From Burkholderia cepacia ATCC 25416 (GTDB lineage Bacteria > Pseudomonadota > Gammaproteobacteria > Burkholderiales > Burkholderiaceae): a DNA stretch of 64,000 nucleotides. The position numbers and the translations under genes are program-made. This document shows positions 26,787 to 35,048 of the stretch, in pieces. Location of the stretch: NCBI RefSeq assembly GCF_001411495.1, contig NZ_CP012983.1:1054001-1118000 (forward strand). Reading direction: 5' to 3'. Below the pieces are notes generated by a model that saw only the letters and a program-made list of their open reading frames with translations, searched no databases and was not told the origin of the DNA. Positions within the stretch are counted from its first letter, which is position 1, and each line of letters starts with the position of its first letter.

Positions 26787-28211
26787 TCACTTCATGCAAG
26801 CCGAAGCGAGCTTCCCCACGGCAATCACCGCCTGCTCGATCTCCGGCGACCACGGGCTGCTGTAGTTCAGCCGGATGAAGTTCCGGTAGTTGTCCGTGAT
26901 CGAGAACATGTAGCCGGGCCCGATCGTGATGCCCTGCTCCAGCGCGAGCTGGTACAGCCGCATCGCATCGACCTGCGCGGGCAATTCGACCCACAGCACA
27001 TACCCCCCCGCCGGGCTCGAGATGCGCGTGCCCTCCGGGAAAAACCGCGACACCATCGCCCGCATCAGATTCGCCTGCTGCGCATACGCCTTGCGCAAGC
27101 GCCGCAGGTGATGCTCGTAACCGTCGCGTTCGAGAAACTCCGCGATCGCGAGCTGCGGCAACGACGGCGTCGCGAGCGTGTTCAGGAATTTCAGCTTCTC
27201 GACCTGATCGCGATAACGGCCCGGCAGCGCCCAGCCGATCCGGTACGCGGCCGTCAGGCTCTTCGAGAACGACGAGCAATGCAGCACGATCCCGTTGCGG
27301 TCATACGACTTCAACGAACTCGGATGTGCATCGCCGAAATACAGTTCGTTATACACACCGTTCTCGATCAGCGGCATCCCGGCCTTCGTCGCGAACTCGA
27401 CCAGTTCGCGCTTGCGCTCGTCGGGCATCTGGAAGCCGAGCGGGTTCTGGAAGTTCGGCATCACCATGCACGCGGCGATCGGCTGCGACTTCGCGATCGC
27501 GGCCAGCGCGGCGATGTCGATCCCGTATTCCGGATGCGTCGCCACCTCGATCGCCTTCATCCCCATCCGCTCGATCGCGTGCAGCATCGCGTAGAACGTC
27601 GGCGACTCCACCGCGATCGTGTCGCCCGGCTTCGCCACCGCCTGCAGGCACAGGTTGATCGCCTCCGTCGCACCGACCGTCACGATGATCTCGTTCGGGT
27701 CCACCGACATCCCGTTTTCCAGGTAGCGCCGAGCGATCTGACGGATCAGCCGCGGATGCCCGGGCGGCAATCCGTCCGTCACGCCCCACAACGACTTGTC
27801 GCGGCCGGCCGCGTACGCATAGCGGTTCAGCTTCTCGAACGGGAACAGGCTCGGGTCCGGGTACGGCGAGCCGAGCGGCACTGCGTCGTCGGTGCCGATC
27901 GAGCGCAGCGTCGACAGCACGAGCCGGCTCACGTCGACCGACGACGAGATCGCGATCGGCTTCGACGGCCGCAGCTCGCGCACCGGCGCATGGCCGTCGT
28001 CGCGCCGCAGGTTCACGAAATAGCCGGACTGCGGGCGGCTTTCGAGCAGCCCGCGGCTTTCCAGCAGCAGATACGCGTGCAGCACGGTCGTGATGCTGAT
28101 CCGGTGCTGCTGGCTTGCCTGCCGCACCGACGGAATCCGGTCGCCGTGCCGGTACACGCCCTGGCGGATCAGGCGCTCGATGTCGTCCGCGAGCTTTTCA
28201 TAGAGTTTCAT
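26787..28211 (-). CDS. MocR-type PLP-dependent regulator (GntR helix-turn-helix + aminotransferase domain)
   Basis: A 474-residue MocR/PdxR-class protein. Residues 1-70 form a GntR winged helix (MKLYEKLADDIERLIRQGVY and HGDRIPSVRQASQQHRISIT). The rest is a type-I aminotransferase fold with VTVGATEAINLCLQAVAKPG and the PLP-lysine region HCSSFSKSLTAAYRIGWALPG. Such proteins sense an amino compound through PLP and usually control a nearby or divergent gene. The start at 28211 has a GGGAGG ribosome site; the longer upstream frame has no GntR likeness. A 9-base inverted repeat (28471-28511) in the upstream region is a candidate binding site. Confidence 0.92.
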   Translation of the reverse strand: MKLYEKLADDIERLIRQGVYRHGDRIPSVRQASQQHRISITTVLHAYLLLESRGLLESRPQSGYFVNLRRDDGHAPVRELRPSKPIAISSSVDVSRLVLSTLRSIGTDDAVPLGSPYPDPSLFPFEKLNRYAYAAGRDKSLWGVTDGLPPGHPRLIRQIARRYLENGMSVDPNEIIVTVGATEAINLCLQAVAKPGDTIAVESPTFYAMLHAIERMGMKAIEVATHPEYGIDIAALAAIAKSQPIAACMVMPNFQNPLGFQMPDERKRELVEFATKAGMPLIENGVYNELYFGDAHPSSLKSYDRNGIVLHCSSFSKSLTAAYRIGWALPGRYRDQVEKLKFLNTLATPSLPQLAIAEFLERDGYEHHLRRLRKAYAQQANLMRAMVSRFFPEGTRISSPAGGYVLWVELPAQVDAMRLYQLALEQGITIGPGYMFSITDNYRNFIRLNYSSPWSPEIEQAVIAVGKLASACMK

Positions 28212-28657
28212 CGCGTGCCTCCCGCCGGCCTGCGCAGCCGCCCCGCCCCGCTGCGCACATCCGATACGCACGTGTTCCGCCCGTCGACCGGGCCATCGTG
28301 GTTCCTGATCTTTCCCTCCGGTTTTGCCTTTTCCATCGCACTGGCTCGCTCTTGAAGATGCGCCAACAGGGTTCCGGTACGACTGGATCTGCGGCACTGT
28401 GCCCTTGATGGTGGAATCTTAAGAGCAGAACAGTTGGCGACGAGTACACACATCGTCCACGCGAACAAGAGTACAGTTCGGCGCGAATCGCGCATCGCGG
28501 GAGAACTGTACGTCTTATGAAATGGCCGGGCCGCCGGAAGCGGCACACAGCGTGGCCGGATCGGCCCGGAACGCCCGCCGCACGGCCTTCCGCCCGACCG
28601 CATCAATTGGGGTGCAATACTGTGCGTCCGCTCGGTTTTCATTCCCGGAGTCAGACC
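28212..28657. other. Divergent promoter region between the MocR gene and the DUF4132 unit
   Basis: About 445 bases without a supported gene. The part from about 28420 to 28520 is less GC-rich and carries the inverted repeat described separately, plus a related GAACAGTT at 28435. It probably contains promoters for both directions. Confidence 0.45.
28471..28511. promoter_or_regulatory. GTACAGTTC/GAACTGTAC inverted repeat
   Basis: GTACAGTTC at 28471-28479 is mirrored by GAACTGTAC at 28503-28511, a perfect 9-base inverted repeat with a 23-base spacer. Together with GAACAGTT at 28435 this could be a multi-site MocR operator. MocR proteins are known to bind repeated boxes two or more helical turns apart. 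Confidence 0.45.
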
Positions 28658-28768
28658 ATGCAGTACACGATCGAACAGGCATCCGACCTCGGCGGCGTGA
28701 TCCGCACCGCCCGGAACGTACAGAAATGGCGCAGGAACGACGCGGCCGGCACCGAGGCCCACGGATGA
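28658..28768 (+). pseudogene. Short helix-turn-helix (HipB-like) remnant coupled to DUF4132 gene
   Basis: A 36-residue open frame with a good GGAG ribosome site, starting MQYTIEQASDLGGVIRTARN. This resembles the first helix region of a HipB/XRE-type DNA-binding protein (LG..IR..R), but it stops before the recognition helix. Its stop TGA overlaps the ATG of the DUF4132 gene (ATGA), so it would be translationally coupled. The best reading is a truncated antitoxin-type regulator whose downstream partner was replaced; a functional small leader peptide is the alternative. The likeness is short, so the family call is tentative. Confidence 0.5.
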
Positions 28769-30942
28769 CTGATCGCGCCCTCGTCGACCAGCTCGTCGCG
28801 CGGTTGACCAGCCGCACCGACCATCCGCACTTCACCGGCGCGCCGATCGACCTGTCGACGCTCGACGCGCACGCGCTCGGCGCGGTCTGGCCGGCCCTGC
28901 GCCGTGTCGAGTACGAGATCATGGTGCGCGACCAGGCATTCGAGGATCCGCGCGCCGATTTCGCGCGCTGGCTGCACCGGCAGATCGATGCGCTCGGACT
29001 CGTGCCGCTCGTCGACGCCGATGCCGCGCTCGAACTGTTCCGCGACATCCCGGCCGGCGGCTGGAAACGCGCGCTGGAGGAATTGCCCTGCCTCGACGCG
29101 CCGCCGTCGCCCGCGCTGCAGGCCGAACTCGCGCGCATCGCGGGCGAGCCGGAGGAAGGCGACGTGCGCACCGAGTCCAGCACGTATGGCGTGTATACGC
29201 TCGACCGGTTCGCCGGCCGCCGCGACTTCTCGGCGCGACGCGACGCGTATGCGCGGGCGCTGGCGGATTCGCCGTTTCGCGTGCGCGAACTCGACGTGCT
29301 GCCCGAACTCGGGCTGGCCGGGCTGCTCGCGCTGGCCGCGACGAACAACGGTTATTTCGCGCCGAGGCGGTTGTGGCTCGACTTGAGCGATCCGGCCGTC
29401 ACGCTCGCGGAAGACGCCGCGTATGTCGCGTTCGCGCGCGATGCGCTGACGGAAGCCGCGCAACACGTGGCGGCGCTCCATGCGGGCGCCGTCCCGTACG
29501 AGGCCGATCGTGCATTCACGACCGACGACGCGCAGGTCGTCGCCCGCGCCGCCCGCGTGGCCGCCTATCGCGACGAAGCGTGGCTGCGCCCGCTGATCGG
29601 GCCGCTGCTGACCGGCGTGTGCGTCGCGCCGACGGCCGCGAAGACCGCGCCGTCCCAGTCGCTCGCGATCGCGCTCGGCCACGCGGTCGAGACGATCCCG
29701 ACCCCCGAGGGCGTGCGCGCGTTGCGCGACGCACTCGCCGCCGTGCGTCACGCCGGCGTGCAGAAGAAGCTGGCACGCAACCTGAAGCCGGCCGAACGCG
29801 CGCTCGGCGAGCGGCCGCACACCGCGCTGCGCATGACGCTCGACGCAAAGCCCGACAAGAAGCAGCTCGCGATGCTCGCGACCTGCATGGAAGCCGGCTT
29901 CTGGCAGTCGATGACGCTCGGCCACGCCGAATGGCGCGAGCGCCTCGTCGATGCGCCGGCCGGCGCCGCGTTCGCGGCACGCACGATCTGGCACGCGCGC
30001 GGCCGCGATGGGTCGACGCAGTCGTTCATGCCCGAGATCGCAAAGGGCAAGGTCGTGCTGCGCGACGCGGCCGGGCACGCGATCGACATCGCCGGCGACA
30101 GCGACATCCGGTTATGGCATCCGCTGCTGGCCGATGCGGACGAGCGGCTCGCGTGGCAACGCGCGATCGTCGGCCGCACGCTGCGGCAGCCGGTCAGGCA
30201 GGCCTTCCGCGAATACTACGTACCGGCCGACGGCGACGCGTCCGCCAGCGATTCCGCAATGTTCGAAGGCCACGTGCTGTCGAGCCGGCAGCTGGTCGGC
30301 GTCGCGCGTCGCGAAGGCTGGTCGATCCGCGCGTACGACGACGGGCTCGTCCGCGAATTCGGCGACGTGCGCGCGACCTTCTTCGTCGATGCGCGGCTCT
30401 ATCCGGGCTCGGAAAGCCACGGCACGTCGCGCCGGCTGCACTTCGAACGCCGGCACGACCGGCACTGGATACCGCTGCCGATCGGCGAAATCGATCGTGT
30501 GGTGTTCTCGGAGGTGGCGCGCGCGGTCGATCTGCTCGTCAGTGTCGCCGCGTTCGCGCTCGACGACGACACAACACGCGCGGCGACGGCCGCGCTCACG
30601 GTCGATCCGGTGCGCCAACGCGAGCGCGAAGCACAACGCTGGCAGCGCCTGAACCGGTTGTCGGACGTGCCGCTGGGCACGATGGCGCGGCATCGCCGGC
30701 ACGTGCTGTCGCTCGTGTTCGCCGGGCCGGTGGCGCAAGGGAAGATGACGATCGATGAACGGCATGTGCGCGTCGGCGCGTGGTCGGTGCATTGCGCGAC
30801 CGGGCGTGTGATGCGCGACGGCGAACCCGTCGATGCCGCGATCGAGCCGCCGCCGTCGCCGCTGCGCGCGGTGCCGTGGCTGCCTTACGACGAAGCGCTG
30901 CTGCAGCGGATCGTCGACGTCGTCGCGGGGTTGCTCGATTGA
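28765..30942 (+). CDS. DUF4132 domain-containing protein
   Basis: A 725-residue cytoplasmic protein. The C-terminal half matches the DUF4132 pattern known from MolR-like proteins: LRQPVRQAFREYYVP, then GWSIRAYDDGLVREFGDVRA and VVFSEVARAVDLLVSVAAFAL. The N-terminal half is alanine-rich and helical, as if made of HEAT-like repeats, and has no catalytic motif I can name. No WGR domain is visible. The function of the family is not established. The ATG at 28765 overlaps the stop of the small helix-turn-helix remnant, and no other in-frame ATG is better placed. The gene ends only 10 bases before the end of the convergent second MocR gene. Confidence 0.85.
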   Translation: MTDRALVDQLVARLTSRTDHPHFTGAPIDLSTLDAHALGAVWPALRRVEYEIMVRDQAFEDPRADFARWLHRQIDALGLVPLVDADAALELFRDIPAGGWKRALEELPCLDAPPSPALQAELARIAGEPEEGDVRTESSTYGVYTLDRFAGRRDFSARRDAYARALADSPFRVRELDVLPELGLAGLLALAATNNGYFAPRRLWLDLSDPAVTLAEDAAYVAFARDALTEAAQHVAALHAGAVPYEADRAFTTDDAQVVARAARVAAYRDEAWLRPLIGPLLTGVCVAPTAAKTAPSQSLAIALGHAVETIPTPEGVRALRDALAAVRHAGVQKKLARNLKPAERALGERPHTALRMTLDAKPDKKQLAMLATCMEAGFWQSMTLGHAEWRERLVDAPAGAAFAARTIWHARGRDGSTQSFMPEIAKGKVVLRDAAGHAIDIAGDSDIRLWHPLLADADERLAWQRAIVGRTLRQPVRQAFREYYVPADGDASASDSAMFEGHVLSSRQLVGVARREGWSIRAYDDGLVREFGDVRATFFVDARLYPGSESHGTSRRLHFERRHDRHWIPLPIGEIDRVVFSEVARAVDLLVSVAAFALDDDTTRAATAALTVDPVRQREREAQRWQRLNRLSDVPLGTMARHRRHVLSLVFAGPVAQGKMTIDERHVRVGAWSVHCATGRVMRDGEPVDAAIEPPPSPLRAVPWLPYDEALLQRIVDVVAGLLD

Positions 30943-30952
30943 GCGGCCGCCG

Positions 30953-32365
30953 TCAGATCGAACCGAACAGCGCGCGCGGCCGGTCCTTCAACGTGCCGGC
31001 GAGAATCCGCAGCCCGTTGACGAGTTCGTCGCGCGAGGCCGGGCACGCGAGGTTGATGCGCACGCCGTGCTCGATCTCCGCGCGATCGACCGCGAACGTC
31101 GACGACGGCATCACGATCACGCCGCGCGCCTTCGCGTTCGCGGCGAAGTCGTCGGCGCGCCACGGCTGCGGCAGGCGCAGCCACACGAACATGCACGCCG
31201 GGTCGGATTTCAGCTGCCCGGCCGGCAGCAGCTCCCGCGCGAGATCGACGCGCGCGCGGATCTCCGCGAGTTGCGCGTCCATGATCCGCTCGGCGGTGCC
31301 GTCCTCGATCCACACGGTCGCGATCAGCATCGACGTGGGGGCCGGCATCCATGCGGTCGTGCGCACCGCCTCCGCGCACAGTGCGACGCTGTCGCGCGGG
31401 CAGCTCAGGTAACCGAGGCGCAGCCCCGGCGCGAGGATCTTCGACGTCGCGCCGATATGAAACGTCAGCTCGGGGCACAGCCCCGCGATCGCCGGCAGCC
31501 GGTCGCGCACGAGCGGGCCGTACACGTCGTCCTCGATGATCGTCACGTGATGGCGGCGCGCGATGTCGACGAGCGCCATCCGGCGCGCGAGGCTCATCGT
31601 CGTGACGGTCGGGTTCTGCAGGTTCGGCACGACGAAGATCGCCTTGACCGGCATGCGCTGGCAGATCCGCTCGATCTCGTCGGGCAGCAGGCCGTCGTCG
31701 TCGGCGGGCGCGCTGACGATCTCGAACTGGAACACCGGCGCTAGCGCCTTGAGCCCGTAATACGTGAGGCGGTCGGCCACGATCACGCCGTCGGTGCCGA
31801 TCAGGCTGTTCAGCACCGCGTACAGCCCGTGCTGCGCGCCGCTCGTGACGACCACCTGGTCGCGCGACGGCGCGAAGCCCGGCGCGGCGAGCCACTGCGC
31901 GCCGGCGGCACGCGCCCAGTCGGGGCCCTGCGGTGGCTGGTATTCCTGGAGGGCGGCGAAACGCGGGTCGTTCGGCAGCGTGCCGAACGTCTGCGCGAGG
32001 CTCGCGAGAAACTCGCCGGTGGCCGGGCGGTTCACCGTCAGGTCGATCACGCCGTTGCCCGCCGCGAGCGACGCGCGGGCCGGCTCGATGCTCGGCATCG
32101 CACCGCCGGTGACGAGCGAGCCGCGCCGTTTGCTGCCGATCACGAGGCCGCGCAGCTGCAATTCCTTGTACGCCCGGGACACGGTCGATACGTTGATGCC
32201 GAGCTCGGTCGCGAGCTGGCGCTGCGGCGGCAGGCGGCTGCCCGGCGGATACATGCCGCTGCGGATTTCCTCCTCGATCGAGCTCGATACCTCGACATAG
32301 GTCGGCCGCTTCGCCTGCGCCGGCGCGCCGCCGTCGCGCTCGCCGGAAAGTTTGTCTGATGCCAT
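30953..32365 (-). CDS. MocR-type PLP-dependent regulator of the divergent flavoprotein operon
   Basis: A 470-residue MocR-family regulator. The GntR helix-turn-helix spans about residues 22-90 (YVEVSSSIEEEIRSGMYPPG and LPPQRQLATELGINVSTVSR). The aminotransferase-like domain has VVTSGAQHGLYAVLNSLIG and the PLP-lysine in HIGATSKILAPGLRLGYLS. It is transcribed away from a D-amino-acid-dehydrogenase-like gene and an amino-acid binding protein, and the shared promoter holds repeated CACACAA/TTGTGTG boxes. The likely role is sensing an amino acid or its keto product to control that operon. The start at 32365 has no strong ribosome site. Confidence 0.92.
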   Translation of the reverse strand: MASDKLSGERDGGAPAQAKRPTYVEVSSSIEEEIRSGMYPPGSRLPPQRQLATELGINVSTVSRAYKELQLRGLVIGSKRRGSLVTGGAMPSIEPARASLAAGNGVIDLTVNRPATGEFLASLAQTFGTLPNDPRFAALQEYQPPQGPDWARAAGAQWLAAPGFAPSRDQVVVTSGAQHGLYAVLNSLIGTDGVIVADRLTYYGLKALAPVFQFEIVSAPADDDGLLPDEIERICQRMPVKAIFVVPNLQNPTVTTMSLARRMALVDIARRHHVTIIEDDVYGPLVRDRLPAIAGLCPELTFHIGATSKILAPGLRLGYLSCPRDSVALCAEAVRTTAWMPAPTSMLIATVWIEDGTAERIMDAQLAEIRARVDLARELLPAGQLKSDPACMFVWLRLPQPWRADDFAANAKARGVIVMPSSTFAVDRAEIEHGVRINLACPASRDELVNGLRILAGTLKDRPRALFGSI

Positions 32366-32379
32366 TTATCGCCCGTGAC

Positions 32380-32569
32380 CACACAAAAAGCGTTTGTCTG
32401 CCATTTTGACCTACCCAGCGATTGTATCCGACATCCCCTTCCCGTCAAACGTCAGTTGAAAAGTCTGTCGAATCAGTCAGTTGGAATCGGGCAAACACTA
32501 GCGCCACACAATCTCATTTTGATTGCACACAAAAAATTACTGTGTGATTCTTGATCGCAACTTTGTGTG
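32380..32569. promoter_or_regulatory. CACACAA/TTGTGTG box array in the MocR-flavoprotein promoter
   Basis: Three CACACAA boxes lie at 32380-32386, 32505-32511 and 32526-32532. Two reverse-orientation boxes lie at 32541-32546 (TGTGTGATTC) and 32564-32569 (TGTGTGAATC). The last four form two direct-repeat pairs, 21 and 23 bases apart, facing each other. Direct repeats two helical turns apart are how MocR dimers are known to bind, so this is the probable operator of the divergent MocR gene. Confidence 0.6.
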
Positions 32570-32596
32570 AATCATGTGGACCGGAGGGAACGCGTC

Positions 32597-33826
32597 ATGG
32601 CGAATGTCGCCATCGTGGGTGCAGGCTTCATCGGGCTCGGCGCGGCGGCATGGCTGCAGCGCGACGGGCATCGCGTGACGCTGTTCGACCCGGCCGGCAT
32701 CGGCCAGGGCGCGTCGTTCGGCAATGCCGCGACGTTCGCGCCGTACGGCTGCGTGCCGGTGAACGGCCCGTCGGTGTTCCGCGACATGCCGCACTTCCTG
32801 TTCGCCGCCAACAGCCCGCTGCGCATCCGCTGGCCGTACCTGCTGCACGGCGCGCCGTGGCTCGCGCGGTTCCTGCTCGCATCGACGCCCGCGCGCCACG
32901 CACGCAGCGCGACCGCGCTGGCCGCGCTGCTGTCGCGCGCCGCCGACGGTTATGCGCCGCTGCTTGCACCGTCGCGGCTCGCGGCATTCGTGCGGCCGCG
33001 CGAATGCCTGTACCTGTATGCGCGGCAGGCGTCGTTCGACGCCGCGCAGCCGTCGCTCGCGCTGCGGCGCCGGCTCGGCGTGCCGTTCGAAACGCTCGAC
33101 GCGAGCGCGATCCGCCGGCTCGAGCCCGCACTCGCGCCGATCTTCACGCGCGGCGTGCTGTTCGTCGGAAGCTGGCACTTCTCCGATCCATGCGGATTCC
33201 TCGGCGCCCTGTTCGCGCACCTCGCCACCGGCGGCGCCGCGCTCGAACGCGCGCGTGTCGAACGGATCGAGCCCGCCGGCGACAGCGTGAACGTGCATGC
33301 GGGCGGCGCCGTGCGCACGTTCGATCTCGTCGTCATTGCCGCCGGCGCCCGCTCGCGCGCACTCGCGGCCGCGTGCGGCGACACAGTGCCGCTCGATACC
33401 GAGCGCGGCTATCACGTGCAGTTCGGCGCGCACGAGCCGATCGTCTCGCGGCCGGTCGGCTGGGCCGAGCGCGGCTTCTACATGACGCCGCTCGACGAAG
33501 GGCTGCGCGCGGCCGGCACCGTCGAACTCGGCGGCTTCGACGCGCCGATGAATCCGTCGCTCGTCGCGCTGCTCACGCGTTCCGCGCGCGAAGCCGTGCC
33601 GTCGCTCGGCGCACCGACGCGCAGCTGGCTCGGCTTCCGGCCGACGCTGCCGGACGGCGTGCCCGTGATCGGCCGCGCGCGGCGCAGCGCGCGCGTGATC
33701 CATGCATTCGGCCATCAGCATCTCGGCGTGACGCTCGCCGGCATCACCGGGCAAATCGTCGCCGACCTCGTCGCCCAGCGCGCACCGCCGCTGGACCTCG
33801 CACCGTACCGGGCCGCGCGATTCTGA
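32597..33826 (+). CDS. FAD-dependent D-amino-acid dehydrogenase-like oxidoreductase (DadA/DAO family)
   Basis: A 409-residue flavoprotein of the DAO superfamily. The N-terminal dinucleotide motif is VAIVGAGFIGLGAAAWLQRDG, followed by the DadA-like GIGQGASFGNAATFAPYG. The substrate domain ends with WLGFRPTLPDGVPVIG and HAFGHQHLGVTLAGITGQIV, both typical of DadA-type dehydrogenases. It probably oxidises a D-amino acid or secondary amine, passing electrons to the quinone pool. The start at 32597 is set by a GGAGGG ribosome site, rather than the ATG at 32567. It is followed 40 bases later by an amino-acid binding protein, so uptake and oxidation are linked. Confidence 0.9.
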   Translation: MANVAIVGAGFIGLGAAAWLQRDGHRVTLFDPAGIGQGASFGNAATFAPYGCVPVNGPSVFRDMPHFLFAANSPLRIRWPYLLHGAPWLARFLLASTPARHARSATALAALLSRAADGYAPLLAPSRLAAFVRPRECLYLYARQASFDAAQPSLALRRRLGVPFETLDASAIRRLEPALAPIFTRGVLFVGSWHFSDPCGFLGALFAHLATGGAALERARVERIEPAGDSVNVHAGGAVRTFDLVVIAAGARSRALAAACGDTVPLDTERGYHVQFGAHEPIVSRPVGWAERGFYMTPLDEGLRAAGTVELGGFDAPMNPSLVALLTRSAREAVPSLGAPTRSWLGFRPTLPDGVPVIGRARRSARVIHAFGHQHLGVTLAGITGQIVADLVAQRAPPLDLAPYRAARF

Positions 33827-33866
33827 CGCGCGCCGCGACTTTCACCACTGCAAGGAGGCATCCATC

Positions 33867-35018
33867 ATGAATCGTCGTAACTGGCTGGCTTGGCTGGCCG
33901 TCTGCTCGATCGGCACGGTCGGCGCATCCGCGCAGGCCGCGGACCCGGAAACCGTCAAGATCGGCTTCGCCGGCCCGCTGACGGGGCCCGTCGCGCGCGT
34001 CGGCAAGGATCTGCAATACGGCGCGCAACTCGCGCTCGACGAAGAAAACGCGAAACATCCGACCGTGGGCGGCAAGCCCGTGCGCTTCGTGCTCGACGTG
34101 CAGGACGACCAGGCCGATCCGCGCATCGCGATCCAGGTCGCGCAGAAGCTCGTCGACGACGGCGTGGTCGGCGTGATCGGCCACTACAACTCGGGCTGCA
34201 GCATTCCCGCATCGGCCGTCTACAAGCAGGCGAACGTCGCGATGATCACGCCCGGCTCGACCAATCCGCAGCTGACGATGCAAGGCTTCAAGAACGTGTT
34301 CCGCACGATGGGGCACGACGGCGTCGGCGGCGTGGTGGCCGGCCGTTTCGCGGTCGAGCAGCTGAAGGCGAAACGGATCGGCATCATCGACGATCGCACC
34401 GCGTTCGGCCAGGGTCTCGCCGACGCGTTCGAGAAGGGCGTGAAGGATGCGCACGGCAGCATCGTGTCGCGCGAATACACGAACGACAAGGCCGTCGATT
34501 TCCGCGCGATCCTGACGACGATGAAGAGCAACAACGTCGACCTGCTGTTCTTCGGCGGCCTCGACGAACAGGGCGCGATGCTCGTCAAGCAGATGCGCTC
34601 GCTCGGCATCCGCGCGCAGCTGTTCGGCGCCGGCGCATTGAAAAGCAATGCATTCCTGAAGATTGCCGGCACCTCGGGCGAAGGCACGCAGGATCTCGAA
34701 CCGGGGCCGGCGCTCGACAAGCTGCCGTCCGCCGTCGCGTTCGCGCAGCGCTACAAGGCACGCTTCAACCAGGATGTCGAGCTCTATGCGCCGTTCTCGT
34801 ACGACGCGGCGCTCGCGATGATCGCGGCGGTACGCAAGGCCGATTCGCTCGATCGCGGCAAGATCGTCGCGAGCCTGCCCGGCGTATCGGTCACCGGCGT
34901 GACCGGAAAGATCTCGTTCGACGAGCGCGGCGACCTGATCAAGCCGCCGTACACGCTGTTCCGCGTCGAACAGGGTCAGTGGCACAGCATCCGCACGGTC
35001 GGCGGCGCGTCGAACTGA
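33867..35018 (+). CDS. Branched-chain amino-acid-type ABC transporter substrate-binding protein
   Basis: A 383-residue periplasmic binding protein (LivJ-like, PF13458 type). The signal peptide (WLAWLAVCSIGTVGASAQAA) is followed by VKIGFAGPLTGPVARVGKDL, VGVIGHYNSGCSIPASAVYK, and DLLFFGGLDEQGAMLVKQMR. An AAGGAGG ribosome site precedes the ATG. No permease or ATPase gene lies nearby, so it must share a Liv-type transporter encoded elsewhere. The position behind the DadA-like flavoprotein suggests that it captures the substrate that enzyme oxidises. Confidence 0.93.
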   Translation: MNRRNWLAWLAVCSIGTVGASAQAADPETVKIGFAGPLTGPVARVGKDLQYGAQLALDEENAKHPTVGGKPVRFVLDVQDDQADPRIAIQVAQKLVDDGVVGVIGHYNSGCSIPASAVYKQANVAMITPGSTNPQLTMQGFKNVFRTMGHDGVGGVVAGRFAVEQLKAKRIGIIDDRTAFGQGLADAFEKGVKDAHGSIVSREYTNDKAVDFRAILTTMKSNNVDLLFFGGLDEQGAMLVKQMRSLGIRAQLFGAGALKSNAFLKIAGTSGEGTQDLEPGPALDKLPSAVAFAQRYKARFNQDVELYAPFSYDAALAMIAAVRKADSLDRGKIVASLPGVSVTGVTGKISFDERGDLIKPPYTLFRVEQGQWHSIRTVGGASN

Positions 35019-35048
35019 CGCGCGGCGGCGCGACCGGGAACCACACCG

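Noticed and set aside
30885..32384. Alternative 499-codon minus frame over the second MocR gene
   Set aside because: The 470-residue frame has complete GntR and aminotransferase motifs; the other is an Arg/Ala-rich shadow.
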